From NCBI RefSeq assembly GCF_016862795.1, contig NZ_BONQ01000125.1, positions 62,001 through 126,000 of the forward strand: a DNA stretch of 64,000 nucleotides, given 5' to 3'. Made by a program: the position numbers and the translations under genes. This document shows, one piece after another, positions 32,537 through 40,856 of the stretch. The stretch's first letter is position 1. Each line of letters begins with the position of its first letter. The DNA is from Dactylosporangium siamense. Lineage in GTDB: Bacteria; Actinomycetota; Actinomycetes; Mycobacteriales; Micromonosporaceae. The notes beneath the pieces are model-generated. The model had not been told where the DNA came from, ran no database searches, and saw only the letters and a program-made list of their open reading frames with translations.

Positions 32537-33508
32537 TCATACCACGGTGCACGGGGTGCCGTTGAGCGTGAAACTCTCCGGGGGCGTGAACGGGGTGGCG
32601 GTCCCGGAGAAGCCGGCCGTCAGCTGCCCGCCGGGGCTGATCGTGCCGCCCCACGCCGGCGGGCTGATCGTGCCGGTGTTGCCGGCGCGGGTGAGCGTCC
32701 CGCCGAAGGAGTTGGAGACCGACGCGGTCGCGGCGAGGTTGAACCGCACGGCCCAGCCGCTGACCGGCGCGGCGGTGGTGTTGGTGATGGTGACGGTGGC
32801 CAGGAAGCCGGGGCTGAACAGGATGATCTGGGCCTGGCAGGTCGGTGCGGCGGTGGCGGCGAGGGTGGTCACGGTGGCCGGCGCGGACCGGGCGGAGGTG
32901 TTGCCGCGGGCGTCGAAGGCGAGGACCGCGAATGTGTACGACGTGCCGGCCGACAGCCCGGTGACCCGCTGGAACCGGCTGAACGCGTCGACCGTGCGGA
33001 TCGTGGTCCAGGCGCCGCCGACCAGCTGCTGCAGGTGATACCCGGTGACCTCGACGTTGTCGGTCGACTCGGCCCAGAGCAGGGACACCGCGGTGGTGGT
33101 GATGCTGCTGAACAGCATCGAGCCGGGCGCGGACGGCGCGACGGTGTCGGGACCGGTCAGGGTCGTGAACGTGACCGGCGCGGACGGCGGGCTCGCGGTG
33201 TACCCCGCCGCCACCAGGGAGATCCGCAGCGTGTAGCCGGTGCCCGGGTGCAGGCCCGTCAGGTGGAGCGCGCCGAAGGCGCCGCGGGCGAACGGCGACC
33301 AGGCGCCGCCGACGTTGCGCTCGATGACCGCCTCGTCGCTGCGGGCGTCGCCGTTCCACCACAGGTCGGCGGTGGTGTCCGCGACGTGCACGGCCTGCAC
33401 GTTCGTCGGCGCGTCCAGGGTGCCGGTGGCTGCGGTGGCTGAGGCCGGCGCGAGTGCCAGCAAAGCGGCGGTGAGCGGCGCGAGAAATTGGAGCAGCGTG
33501 CGTTTCAT
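32537..33508 (-). CDS. secreted FN3-FN3-CBM2 protein
   Basis: A 323-residue exported protein. The signal peptide ends ASATAA near residue 27. Two fibronectin type III domains follow (APTNVQAVHVADTTADLWW; 'APSAPGSMLFSSITTTAVSL'), then a C-terminal CBM2 module bracketed by cysteines (PTCQAQ ... GTPCTVV), with 'SPGFLATVTITNTTAAPVSG' and 'ISPGGQLTAGFSG'. No hydrolase domain is present, although this domain order usually flanks cellulases or chitinases. It therefore seems to be a free substrate-binding or matrix protein, perhaps a partner of the small CBM2 protein and the giant FN3 protein. AAAGGG precedes the ATG. The regulator gene lies directly downstream, about 80 bp away. Confidence 0.88.
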   Translation of the reverse strand: MKRTLLQFLAPLTAALLALAPASATAATGTLDAPTNVQAVHVADTTADLWWNGDARSDEAVIERNVGGAWSPFARGAFGALHLTGLHPGTGYTLRISLVAAGYTASPPSAPVTFTTLTGPDTVAPSAPGSMLFSSITTTAVSLLWAESTDNVEVTGYHLQQLVGGAWTTIRTVDAFSRFQRVTGLSAGTSYTFAVLAFDARGNTSARSAPATVTTLAATAAPTCQAQIILFSPGFLATVTITNTTAAPVSGWAVRFNLAATASVSNSFGGTLTRAGNTGTISPPAWGGTISPGGQLTAGFSGTATPFTPPESFTLNGTPCTVV

Positions 33509-33591
33509 GGTGAGCCCTTTCGATGCGGGGCACCCATGCTCACCGCGGCCGCCCACCGCCGTCGCGCGATCCTGGACAGCGTCGGACACCG

Positions 33592-34773
33592 TTAGACGGC
33601 GGGCCAGCCCGTGTACCCCTCCGCCAGGTACCGGCGGCCCGACTCCGACGCGACCAGCATGGCCAGCTCGCCCTCCTGCCGGCGCAGGTCGAACGCGTCG
33701 GCGCCGGGCGGGACGTGCAGCATCGTGGTCATCCAGTACGAGAAGTGCTGCGCCTTCCACACCCGGGTGAGCGCGCGGCGGGTGTAGCCGTCCAGGGCGT
33801 CGGGGTCGTCGTGGCGCACGGCGAGCTCGAGGACCTCGGCGAGGACCCGCACGTCGGCGAGGGCGAGGTTGAGGCCCTTGGCGCCGGTCGGCGGGACCGT
33901 GTGCGCGGCGTCGCCGGCCAGCAGCAGCCGACCGTGCCGCAGCGGCTCCTGCACGAAACTGCGGAACGGCAGCACCGTCTTGTCGAAGATGGGCCCCTCG
34001 TGCAGCCGGAACCCGTCGGTGCCGGCCAGCCGCGCCTGCAGCTCGCTCCAGATCCGGTCGTCGGACCAGTCGGCCGGATCGGTGGAGGGGTCGCACTGCA
34101 GGTACATCCGCTGCACGGCCTCGGTGCGCTGGCTGATCAGGGCGAACCCGCGGTCGGAGCGGGTGTAGATGAGCTCGGGCGCGCTCGCCGGCGCCCGGCA
34201 CAGGATGCCGAACCAGGCGTACGGGTACTCCCGGTGGTGCCGCCGCCGCACCGCGTCGGGAACTTCGTGCCGGCAGATGCTCCTCGAGCCGTCGGCGCCG
34301 ACCAGGTAGTCGCAGGAGATCTCGTGGACGGTGCCGCGGTCGTCGGCGTACCGGATGAACGGCGACCCGGTCACGTCGGCGACGGTGGTGCCGCGCACCC
34401 CGAACCGGACGTCGCCGCCGTCCCGGGCCCGGGCGTCGGCGAGGTCGGTGAAGACGTCCGTCTGCGGGTAGAGCCAGGTCGACGCGCCGGCGAGGCCCTG
34501 GAAGTCGATGCGGTGGCTCTCCCCGCCGAACCGCAGGTCGATCCCGCGGTGCTCGTGACCGTCGGTGAGGACCCGGCTGGACACGCCCGCGTCGACGAGC
34601 AGGCGGACGCTGTCGCGTTCCAGGATGCCGGCCCGGTGGGTGGTCTCGATCTCGTGGCGGGTGCGGTGGTCGACCGCGACGGTGTCGATGCCGGCCCGCG
34701 CCAGCAGGTGCGACAGCATGAGCCCGGCCGGCCCGGCGCCGACGATGCCGACCGTGGTGCGGGTGACCGTCAT
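33592..34773 (-). CDS. pobA: 4-hydroxybenzoate 3-monooxygenase
   Basis: A 393-residue FAD-dependent aromatic hydroxylase that converts 4-hydroxybenzoate to protocatechuate with NAD(P)H and oxygen. The FAD loop is VGIVGAGPAGLML (residues 8-20). The second FAD motif is 'LLAGDAAHTVPPTGAKGLN', and 'DYLVGADGSRSICR' is the DG motif. Length and C-terminus match PobA. It is the last gene of the run pcaH-pcaG-pcaC-pobA, 55 bp after pcaC, and so supplies substrate for PcaGH. The divergent IclR regulator probably controls the set. NADH versus NADPH preference cannot be judged by eye. Confidence 0.95.
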   Translation of the reverse strand: MTVTRTTVGIVGAGPAGLMLSHLLARAGIDTVAVDHRTRHEIETTHRAGILERDSVRLLVDAGVSSRVLTDGHEHRGIDLRFGGESHRIDFQGLAGASTWLYPQTDVFTDLADARARDGGDVRFGVRGTTVADVTGSPFIRYADDRGTVHEISCDYLVGADGSRSICRHEVPDAVRRRHHREYPYAWFGILCRAPASAPELIYTRSDRGFALISQRTEAVQRMYLQCDPSTDPADWSDDRIWSELQARLAGTDGFRLHEGPIFDKTVLPFRSFVQEPLRHGRLLLAGDAAHTVPPTGAKGLNLALADVRVLAEVLELAVRHDDPDALDGYTRRALTRVWKAQHFSYWMTTMLHVPPGADAFDLRRQEGELAMLVASESGRRYLAEGYTGWPAV

Positions 34774-34828
34774 GGCACTCCTTCCGTGGGCGGAGCCGGT
34801 GCCCGTTGCCCGTGAGCGGCGGAGCTGA

Positions 34829-35197
34829 TCACGGGGACTCGTCCAGGACGGGACCGGCGACCGCGAACGCGTGGTTGGCGGCGGGCACGCCGCAGTAGAC
34901 GGCGGCGTGCAGGATCACCTCGCCGATCTCGTCGCGGGTCAGGCCGTTGCGGCGGGCGGCGCGCACGTGCATCGCGAACTCGTCCCAGTGCCCGTTGGCC
35001 ATCAGTGCGGTCAGCGTGACCAGGCTGCGGGAGCGGCGGTCCAGCCCCGGCCGGGTCCAGATCTCGCCCCACGCGTAGCGGGTGATGAAGGACTGGAAGT
35101 CGGCGGTGAACCCGGTGGTGCCGGCGACGGCGCGGTCGACGTGCGCGTCGCCGAGCACCTCGCGCCGCACCGCCATCCCGTCGTCGAAGGCGTTCAC
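34829..35197 (-). CDS. pcaC: 4-carboxymuconolactone decarboxylase
   Basis: A 122-residue enzyme of the CMD family that converts 4-carboxymuconolactone to beta-ketoadipate enol-lactone. The conserved 'LDRRSRSLVTLTALMANGHW' helix, 'EFAMHVRAARRNGLTRDEI' and 'ILHAAVYCGVPAANHAFAVA' cover the active-site helix. In many actinomycetes this activity is fused to PcaD as PcaL; here it is a separate gene and no pcaD is visible. The ATG overlaps the pcaG stop as ATGA (35194-35197), so translation is coupled. The intervening enzymes PcaB and PcaD must be encoded elsewhere. Confidence 0.95.
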   Translation of the reverse strand: MNAFDDGMAVRREVLGDAHVDRAVAGTTGFTADFQSFITRYAWGEIWTRPGLDRRSRSLVTLTALMANGHWDEFAMHVRAARRNGLTRDEIGEVILHAAVYCGVPAANHAFAVAGPVLDESP

Positions 35198-35727
35198 GGA
35201 GTCCCCTCGAAGGTCAGGAACGTGGTCTGGCCCGGCCCTTGCAGCCGGATGTCGAAGCGGAGGTCGCCGGACGGCTCTGCAACAGCGACGAGCGTCGCGC
35301 GCTCGTCCGGGTCGAGCGACGCCAGGAACGGGTCGTCGCCGAGCCCCGGCCCGGGCACGTAGGCGCGGGTGAACAGCCGGTCCAGCAGGCCGCGGGCGAA
35401 GACGACGACGGCGAAGAACGGCACCGGCCCGCCCGGGACGAGCGTGGTGAAGCTGTAGTGGCCGCCGGGGTCGACGCCGGCCCGCCCCCAGCCGGTGAAG
35501 CGGGTGCCGTCGCGGCGGATCGAACCGTCCACAGTGGGCACCACCCCGTCCGGTCCGGCCTGGCGGATCTCCAGCAGCGCGTCGGGCACGGGCACCCCGG
35601 CGCCGTCGAACACGGTGCCGTGCAGGCGGATCGCCCCGGGACGCGCGGGCGGGACGAGCTCGTGATCGCGCCGGTACGGCAGCGCGTATCCGTAGAACGG
35701 GCCGATGGTCTGTCCGGGGGTCGTCAC
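35194..35727 (-). CDS. pcaG: protocatechuate 3,4-dioxygenase, alpha subunit
   Basis: A 177-residue alpha subunit of the intradiol ring-cleavage dioxygenase. It opens with TTPGQTIGPFYGYALPY, the hallmark PcaG N-terminus, and ends with 'FDIRLQGPGQTTFLTFEGTP'. The alpha subunit lacks the iron ligands but shapes the active site with PcaH. Start GTG 35727 overlaps the pcaH stop by four bases (GTGA), so a longer frame starting at 35793 is rejected. Order pcaH-pcaG is standard. It acts in the cytoplasm on protocatechuate to give 3-carboxy-cis,cis-muconate. Confidence 0.95.
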   Translation of the reverse strand: MTTPGQTIGPFYGYALPYRRDHELVPPARPGAIRLHGTVFDGAGVPVPDALLEIRQAGPDGVVPTVDGSIRRDGTRFTGWGRAGVDPGGHYSFTTLVPGGPVPFFAVVVFARGLLDRLFTRAYVPGPGLGDDPFLASLDPDERATLVAVAEPSGDLRFDIRLQGPGQTTFLTFEGTP

Positions 35728-36464
35728 GAGGCGTCCAGCGGGGTGCGGTGCGGGCCGCTCAGCACGATGTCCCAGCGGTAGCCGAGCAGCCATTCGTGTT
35801 CGGACAGGTCATGGTCGTAGGCGGCGACCAGGCGCTCCCGGTCCCGGGGATCGGTGACCGACTGGTAGATCGGGTCGAGCCCGGACAGCGGGTCGCCCGG
35901 GAAGTACATCTGCGTGATCAGGCGCTGGGTGAACTGGGTGCCGAAGAGCGAGAAGTGGATGTGCGCCGGCCGCCACGCGTTGTGATGGTTGCGCCATGGG
36001 TACGGGCCGGGCCTGATCGTCACGAACCGGTAGCCGCCGTCGTCGTCGGTGAGGCAGCGCCCGACCCCGGTGAAGTTGGGGTCGACGGGCGACGGGTGCT
36101 GGTCGCGCTGGTGGAGGTAGCGGCCGCCGGCGTTGGCCTGCCAGACCTCCACCAGCTGCCGCCGCACCGGCCGGCCGTCGCCGTCGACGACCCGGCCCTG
36201 CACGACGATCCGCTCGCCGATCGGCACGCCGCCGTGCCGGATGGTCAGATCCGCTTCCAGGGGGTCGACGTCGCAGTGGCCGAACACCGGCGCGAACAGC
36301 TCGGCGCCCTCCGGGTCGACCCGGCGCGGCGCCCTGGTCGGGTGGCGCAGGGTCGAGCTGCGATACGGCGTGAAGGACAGTATCGGCTGCCGCGCGGGCG
36401 CCGGACCCGCGTGCAGGGCCTCGATCTCGGCGGAGATGTCCCGCTGCGATGGGTCGGCGGTCAT
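35724..36464 (-). CDS. pcaH: protocatechuate 3,4-dioxygenase, beta subunit
   Basis: A 246-residue iron(III)-binding subunit. All four predicted ligands are present: Tyr116 (GGRYLHQR), Tyr155 (GPYPW), His168 and His170 (PAHIHFSLF). An N-terminal 'SFTPYRSSTLRHPTRAP' is typical of PcaH. ATG 36464 is the start; TACGGT lies seven nt upstream without a Shine-Dalgarno sequence, so the operon message is probably leaderless. It heads pcaH-pcaG-pcaC-pobA. Regulation by the divergent IclR protein is likely from the operator-like dyad in the 70-bp gap. Confidence 0.96.
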   Translation of the reverse strand: MTADPSQRDISAEIEALHAGPAPARQPILSFTPYRSSTLRHPTRAPRRVDPEGAELFAPVFGHCDVDPLEADLTIRHGGVPIGERIVVQGRVVDGDGRPVRRQLVEVWQANAGGRYLHQRDQHPSPVDPNFTGVGRCLTDDDGGYRFVTIRPGPYPWRNHHNAWRPAHIHFSLFGTQFTQRLITQMYFPGDPLSGLDPIYQSVTDPRDRERLVAAYDHDLSEHEWLLGYRWDIVLSGPHRTPLDAS

Positions 36465-36525
36465 GGATGCGACCGTACGGACCCTGACGGACGGCGGTCT
36501 ACGCTTGACTTCCACTGAGCGGAAG
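36465..36525. promoter_or_regulatory. divergent pca/IclR control region with leaderless -10 and IclR-type dyad
   Basis: On the - strand TACGGT (36477-36472) stands seven nt before the pcaH ATG. CTTCCAC-TGA-GCGGAAG (36509-36525) is a 17-bp dyad with one mismatch whose right arm contains the regulator's ribosome site GGAAGGGG. Binding there would hinder the regulator's own translation start region and sit about 45 bp upstream of pcaH. Confidence 0.7.
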
Positions 36526-36534
36526 GGGCTTCGG

Positions 36535-37281
36535 ATGGCCGGTCGGGTGTCGACCCCGGGCGCGTCGGTGGTGTCGCGGGCGTTCGCCGTCCTCGGCGCG
36601 TTCGACGAGCGGCACCGCGCGCTCACGCTGTCCGACCTCGCCCGCCGCGCCGGCCTGCCCCTCACCACGACGCACCGCCTCGCCGCCGAGCTCGTCGCGG
36701 CCGGCGCCCTGGACCGGCGGGAGTCGGGGCACTACGTGGTCGGCCGGCGGATCTGGAGCACCGGGCTGCTCGCCCCGGTGCAGACCGGGCTGCGCGAGGT
36801 CGCCTCGCCGTTCCTGCACGACCTCTTCGCGGCGACCCTCGCCACCGTGCACCTCGCCGTCCGTGAGGGCACCCAGGTGCTCTACCTGGAGCGGTTGCGC
36901 GGCAACGAGTCGGTGCCGATCGTCAGCCGGGCCGGCGGCCGGCTGCCGCTGCACAGCACCGGCGTCGGCAAGGTCCTGCTCGCCCACGCGCCGGCTGAGG
37001 TGCGGGCCGAGGTCCTCGCGTCGCTGCACCGGGTCACGCCGTTCACGGTCGTCCGGCCGCCGGTGCTCGCCGCGCAGCTGGAGCGGATCCGGCGGGAGGG
37101 CTACGCGACCACCGTCGACGAGATGACCCTCGGCGCCAGCTCGGTCGCGGTGCCGGTGCTGCGCGGCGGCACCGAGGTCGTGGCCGCGCTCGGCATCGTG
37201 GTGGCGCGGCTGGGCCGGGACCGGCAACGCCTCGTCGCCGGCCTGCGGGTCGCGGCGCAGGGCATCGGCCGCACCCTCTGA
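36535..37281 (+). CDS. IclR-family regulator of the pca genes
   Basis: A 248-residue IclR regulator with an N-terminal winged helix (ASVVSRAFAVLGAFDERH, 'LTLSDLARRAGLPLTTTHRL') and a C-terminal effector domain ('GRRIWSTGLLAP', 'LPLHSTGVGKVLLAHAP', 'EGYATTVDEMTLGASSVAVP'). IclR proteins of the PcaR/PcaU/PobR type respond to protocatechuate, beta-ketoadipate or 4-hydroxybenzoate. Which applies here is not decidable, but the divergent position to pcaH strongly suggests control of that operon. The ATG has GGAAGGGG upstream, inside the dyad. It could be an activator or a repressor. Confidence 0.92.
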   Translation: MAGRVSTPGASVVSRAFAVLGAFDERHRALTLSDLARRAGLPLTTTHRLAAELVAAGALDRRESGHYVVGRRIWSTGLLAPVQTGLREVASPFLHDLFAATLATVHLAVREGTQVLYLERLRGNESVPIVSRAGGRLPLHSTGVGKVLLAHAPAEVRAEVLASLHRVTPFTVVRPPVLAAQLERIRREGYATTVDEMTLGASSVAVPVLRGGTEVVAALGIVVARLGRDRQRLVAGLRVAAQGIGRTL

Positions 37282-37350
37282 TCCACGACGGCCGCGGGCA
37301 CCCGTCGCGCTCGTGTGGCGCCGGAACCGATTCGACGGTATGAGTGTCCG

Positions 37351-37977
37351 ATGGACTGGACCGTCATCCCCCTGCTGGTCGCCATCTGCCTCGGTGCGCT
37401 CGTCGGCCTGGAGCGGGAGTTGGGTGCCCAGCCCGCCGGCCTGCGCACCCACATGCTCGTCGCGGCCGGCGCGGCCCTGTTCACCATCGCCGGCAAGGAG
37501 GTCGGCACCGACCCGACCCGCATCGCCGCCCAGGTCGTCACCGGCATCGGCTTCCTCGGCGCCGGCGCCATCTTCAAGGAAGGCGTCAACATCAGCGGCC
37601 TGACGACCGCGGCGTCGCTGTGGGTCACCGCCGCGATCGGCCTCGCCACCGGGCTGCGGCTGTTCTGGGCGGCCGGTGCGGTGACCGCCATCGCGCTCGG
37701 CGCGCTGTGGCTGTTCAAGGTGGCCGAGTCCAACTGGCTGCCCGACCGGCACCGCATCCAGATCACGCTGACCCTCGCCCCGGACTTCCCGCTCGACGTC
37801 GTGGAGCGGGAAGCCCTGGAGGCCCTGCCGAGCGGGCACGTGCTGCGCGTCGACTACGCCGGCCACGACCAGTCGATCGTGCTGACCGCCCGCGGCGACA
37901 ACAACACCTCACTGCCGGCGATCGCCGAGTCCCTGCGCCTGCTCGACGGCGTGCGTGGCGTGGAGATAGCCCGTTGA
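37351..37977 (+). CDS. MgtC/SapB-family membrane protein
   Basis: A 208-residue inner-membrane protein of the MgtC/SapB family. The conserved helix motif 'GALVGLERELGAQPAGLRTH' and the following 'VVTGIGFLGAGAIFKEG' and 'GLTTAASLWVTAAIGLA' are complete. A cytoplasmic ACT-like C-terminal domain follows (residues about 135-208). Relatives support survival in low magnesium or affect the F1F0 ATPase and virulence; in soil actinomycetes the role is unclear. ATG 37351 is used; TATGAG stands six nt upstream. A hairpin follows the stop. Confidence 0.9.
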   Translation: MDWTVIPLLVAICLGALVGLERELGAQPAGLRTHMLVAAGAALFTIAGKEVGTDPTRIAAQVVTGIGFLGAGAIFKEGVNISGLTTAASLWVTAAIGLATGLRLFWAAGAVTAIALGALWLFKVAESNWLPDRHRIQITLTLAPDFPLDVVEREALEALPSGHVLRVDYAGHDQSIVLTARGDNNTSLPAIAESLRLLDGVRGVEIAR

Positions 37978-37979
37978 GC

Positions 37980-38002
37980 GGCGCGGCCTTCGCGGCCGCG
38001 CC
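37980..38002. terminator. hairpin terminator
   Basis: GGCGCGGCC and GGCCGCGCC form a perfect 9-bp stem around TTCGC, placed in the 35-bp gap between two convergent genes, so it can serve both. No U-tract. Confidence 0.8.
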
Positions 38003-38012
38003 GATCGGGGCG

Positions 38013-39308
38013 TCAGCTCGCCGAGGGCGACGGCGACGCTGACGAGGACGGTGACGCGCCGGTGGTGCCGGGCACGTATGGCACGGCACTGCCCTTGACG
38101 TACTCCTCCCAGCTGACCGACCAGTCGGTCCAGCCGTTGGCCCACTTCACCTTCTCCTCGGTGCCCTTGATGATGACCGGGTCGCCGATGCGGGTCTGCT
38201 TGTACAGCCAGTCCGCGTTCGCGGCGGAGACGTTGGTGCAGCCGTGGGAGACGTTGCGCTTGCCCTGGTCGCGCTCGGACCACGGCGCCGAGTGGATGTA
38301 CTCGCCGTCGTAGGTGAGCCGCTGCGGCCAGTACACCTTGGTCCGGTAGCCGCCGCTGGAGTCGGACGGGACGCCGAAGGTGGACGAGTCGAACCACTCC
38401 CACTCGTTCTTGACCATGATGACGAAGTTGCCGCTGGCCGAGGGGCTCGACGGCTTGCCGAGGCTGACCGGGATGGTGCGCAGCACCTGGCCGTCCTGGG
38501 TGACCGTCATCTGCTTGGTCGCGTTGTCGACCTCCATGACGAACTTCGGCCCGACGGTCGCGCTGAACGCGACGTCGCGCTCGCACCACCACTTGCCGTC
38601 CAGGTTCGTGCCACCGGTGCGGGCGTTCACCTGGAGTTTGGTGCCGGTCTGCCAGTACTCCTTCGGGCGGAAGTGCAGCTCGTTGCCCTTGAGCCAGTTG
38701 AAGGCGCCCTCCTGCGGCGGGTCGCTGATCACCTGGATCCGCTGCTGGACGGCGGCGCGCTGGGCCGGCGCGACGTCGACGCCGAAGGTGATGACGACCG
38801 GCATCCCGACGCCGACGACCTGCTTGTCGTTGATGATGCTGGTGACCTTCCCGAGCTTGCCGGGCTTGGCCATCGTGGTGAACGAGGTGGTCATCGTGGT
38901 CGGCTTGCCGTCGGTCGAGGTGGCGGTGACCGTCGCGGTGTACTTGGTCGCGTACTTCAGCTGACCGGCCGGCTGCCAGGCCTTGCCGTCCGGGGCGAGG
39001 GCGCCGGTGATCTCCGCACCGGCGGCGTCGGTGAGCTTGACCGCGACGCTGGCGGCGTTGGTGGCGGTGTAACCGATGTCCAGGGCCGTGGTCACGTTGG
39101 CCGCGCCGTCGGCGGGGCCACTGATCGCGAGCTGGACCGGCAGGGCCGGCGGTGGCGGGCTCGCCGTCGGCTTGCCCTGCGCCGCGCCGGGGTCCTTCGA
39201 CGGTGACTTCGAGGTGCACGCCGCCAGCAGTGTCGCCGCGGCGGCCGCGGCCGCCGCGGACAGCACGCGGCGGCGGCCGAGGGTGCGTGGGGGAGATGGG
39301 TTTGTCAT
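38013..39308 (-). CDS. L,D-transpeptidase lipoprotein
   Basis: A 431-residue cell-wall cross-linking enzyme. The N-terminus combines a twin-arginine-like motif (GRRRVLSA) with a lipobox (LLAAC, Cys31), so Tat export and lipidation are likely. Two Ig-like domains follow, as in mycobacterial LdtMt2. The YkuD catalytic domain contains 'HSAPWS' and the motif SHGCTNVS with nucleophile Cys357. A serine/proline-rich tail ends the protein. It forms 3-3 meso-diaminopimelate cross-links in peptidoglycan outside the membrane. The gene is monocistronic. It diverges from a coiled-coil protein gene across 368 bp. Confidence 0.95.
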   Translation of the reverse strand: MTNPSPPRTLGRRRVLSAAAAAAAATLLAACTSKSPSKDPGAAQGKPTASPPPPALPVQLAISGPADGAANVTTALDIGYTATNAASVAVKLTDAAGAEITGALAPDGKAWQPAGQLKYATKYTATVTATSTDGKPTTMTTSFTTMAKPGKLGKVTSIINDKQVVGVGMPVVITFGVDVAPAQRAAVQQRIQVISDPPQEGAFNWLKGNELHFRPKEYWQTGTKLQVNARTGGTNLDGKWWCERDVAFSATVGPKFVMEVDNATKQMTVTQDGQVLRTIPVSLGKPSSPSASGNFVIMVKNEWEWFDSSTFGVPSDSSGGYRTKVYWPQRLTYDGEYIHSAPWSERDQGKRNVSHGCTNVSAANADWLYKQTRIGDPVIIKGTEEKVKWANGWTDWSVSWEEYVKGSAVPYVPGTTGASPSSSASPSPSAS

Positions 39309-39663
39309 CAGGTGTTCGCCATCCGGGTGTCGGTGGTGGTCAGCAGATCAAGGGACACGCACTGCTTTTGACGCGGCGGGGGCCGCGAAGGTTGCCGGCG
39401 GCGGCATGCGAGCGCCGGCGGCGAGCCAGCTCACGGCGAGTGGCAGCGGCGGGACGGACAGCAACCTTCCGGTGCGCCCGGGCCGCGCGACTCGCGCGAC
39501 AGGCCCCCACGGCACGATGCGCTCCCCCCACCACCCGGTCGTTCTCCGGGAAATCTACCCCGGCGGTCTCACTCGAGGGAGCCCGGGGACAGCGACGCGA
39601 GATGCGCGGGAATGCCGGTGTTTCACCGGTTTTCGGTCGACTGGCGCTTCCCGGCACCTTGGA
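39309..39663. other. long divergent intergenic region with one hairpin
   Basis: No convincing coding frame was found. CCGGTG-TTT-CACCGG (39615-39629) followed by TTTT resembles a short intrinsic terminator or attenuator 48 bp before the next ATG. I looked for a cyclic di-AMP (ydaO) type riboswitch, which precedes some cell-wall hydrolase genes, and did not see its conserved core. Confidence 0.5.
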
Positions 39664-39669
39664 TATGCT
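39664..39669 (+). promoter_or_regulatory. -10 element of a leaderless gene
   Basis: TATGCT is followed by seven nt and ATG 39677. No Shine-Dalgarno sequence is present, matching the leaderless layout seen elsewhere in the window. Confidence 0.6.
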
Positions 39670-39676
39670 GACGGCG

Positions 39677-40696
39677 ATGCTGACCGCTCCGACCCGGCGC
39701 CTGCCCCGGGTTCTGATGCTGCTGCTGGCCTCCCTGCTCCTGGGGGTGGTCGGGATCGCCGACCCCGCGGCCGCCGAGCCCGGCGAGGACGGCGGCCAGA
39801 ACCTCACCGTCCGCCAGGCACTGGACAAGGCCAACGCCGAGTACAACGACGCCAAGGGGCGGCTCGACAAGTCCGTCGCCGACCAGGCCGCGATCGGCGA
39901 GCAGCTCACCGCGACGCAGGCCCGCGTCGGCGAGCTCGAGGCGTCGGCCGGGACCGTGGCCAACGCCGCCTACCGCGGGCAGCGGGTCAGCCTGACCAAC
40001 GTCATTCTCGGCAGCGACGATCCCGAGACCGTGATGCGCGGCATGACCACGGTGCAGTACATGCTGTCCCGCGACGACAAGGCCCTGCGTGAGCTGGCCG
40101 ACACGCGCAGGAAGCTGGAGCAGCAGAAGACCGACATCGCCGCGGCGGTCGCCAACCAGCAGGCCCAGCTGAAGATCATGGAAGCGAACAAGAAGGCCGC
40201 CGAGGACGCGCTGAAGAAGGCGGGCGGCGGTGGGGCCACCACCGGCGCGCCGAGCGGCGGCAAGGTCACCACGAGCGCCGGGGGCCGTAACGCGGACGGT
40301 TCCTTCACGAAGGAAGGCTGCTCCCAGAACGACCCGACGACCAGCGGCTGCATCTCCCCGCGCATGCTCGCCGCCTACAACGCGGCGCGGGCGGCCGGCT
40401 ACACGCACTACACGTCGTGCTTCCGCAGCGGCGGCGGGGGAGACCACCCGGCCGGCAAGGCCTGCGACTTCTCGGCCAACGCCAAGACCTTCGTCAACGC
40501 CAGGGCCACCGGCGCCGACCAGCAGTACGGCGACGCCCTGGCCGCCTGGTGCGTGGCCAACGCGAAGAACCTCGGCGTCAAGTACGTCATCTGGTACAAG
40601 CGGATCTGGCAGCCCAGCAGCGGCTGGAAGTCCTACGGTGGTGACGGCACCCCCGCCGGCGACCACTACAACCACGTGCATCTGTCGATGCAGTAG
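39677..40696 (+). CDS. secreted coiled-coil protein with M15/VanY-like C-terminal domain
   Basis: A 339-residue exported protein. The signal peptide ends ADPAAAEP. A long coiled coil occupies about 45-175 (LDKANAEYNDAKGRLDKSVA and onward). After a glycine/threonine linker, a C-terminal domain contains His257 (GDHPAGKACDF, with Asp264) and the pair His333/His335 (YNHVHLSM). These are zinc ligands of M15/VanY-like peptidases and the ARB_07466-like domain. The coiled coil resembles RipC/FtsX-partner proteins, so cell-wall cleavage during division is plausible. ATG 39677 is preferred over 39665 because the -10 hexamer precedes it correctly. Whether the zinc site is active is not known. Confidence 0.85.
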   Translation: MLTAPTRRLPRVLMLLLASLLLGVVGIADPAAAEPGEDGGQNLTVRQALDKANAEYNDAKGRLDKSVADQAAIGEQLTATQARVGELEASAGTVANAAYRGQRVSLTNVILGSDDPETVMRGMTTVQYMLSRDDKALRELADTRRKLEQQKTDIAAAVANQQAQLKIMEANKKAAEDALKKAGGGGATTGAPSGGKVTTSAGGRNADGSFTKEGCSQNDPTTSGCISPRMLAAYNAARAAGYTHYTSCFRSGGGGDHPAGKACDFSANAKTFVNARATGADQQYGDALAAWCVANAKNLGVKYVIWYKRIWQPSSGWKSYGGDGTPAGDHYNHVHLSMQ

Positions 40697-40698
40697 CG

Positions 40699-40721
40699 CG
40701 GCCCGGACCGTCTGCGGGCCG
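40699..40721 (+). terminator. hairpin terminator
   Basis: CGGCCCG and CGGGCCG form a 7-bp stem over a nine-base loop a few bases after the stop codon of the coiled-coil protein gene. Confidence 0.6.
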
Positions 40722-40856
40722 GGTCAACCGCGCCACCCGGTGGCTGCAACCGTTTTGCTCCCGGCCGGATGGATCAGATGTCGGCATGTCGGGCCGATGG
40801 CACGATCGGCGCTTCGGCTGGCGGAGCCGCCCGACGGTGCGACAGGAGGACTCCTG

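Noticed and set aside
27193-33038. Very long + strand open frames across the FN3 gene and the STAND regulator
   Set aside because: They mirror the repeats or TPR coding of the - strand genes, lack domains, and are a consequence of high GC at third positions.
39309-39676. ydaO-type riboswitch before the coiled-coil protein gene
   Set aside because: The conserved core was not found; only a short hairpin with a U-run is present.
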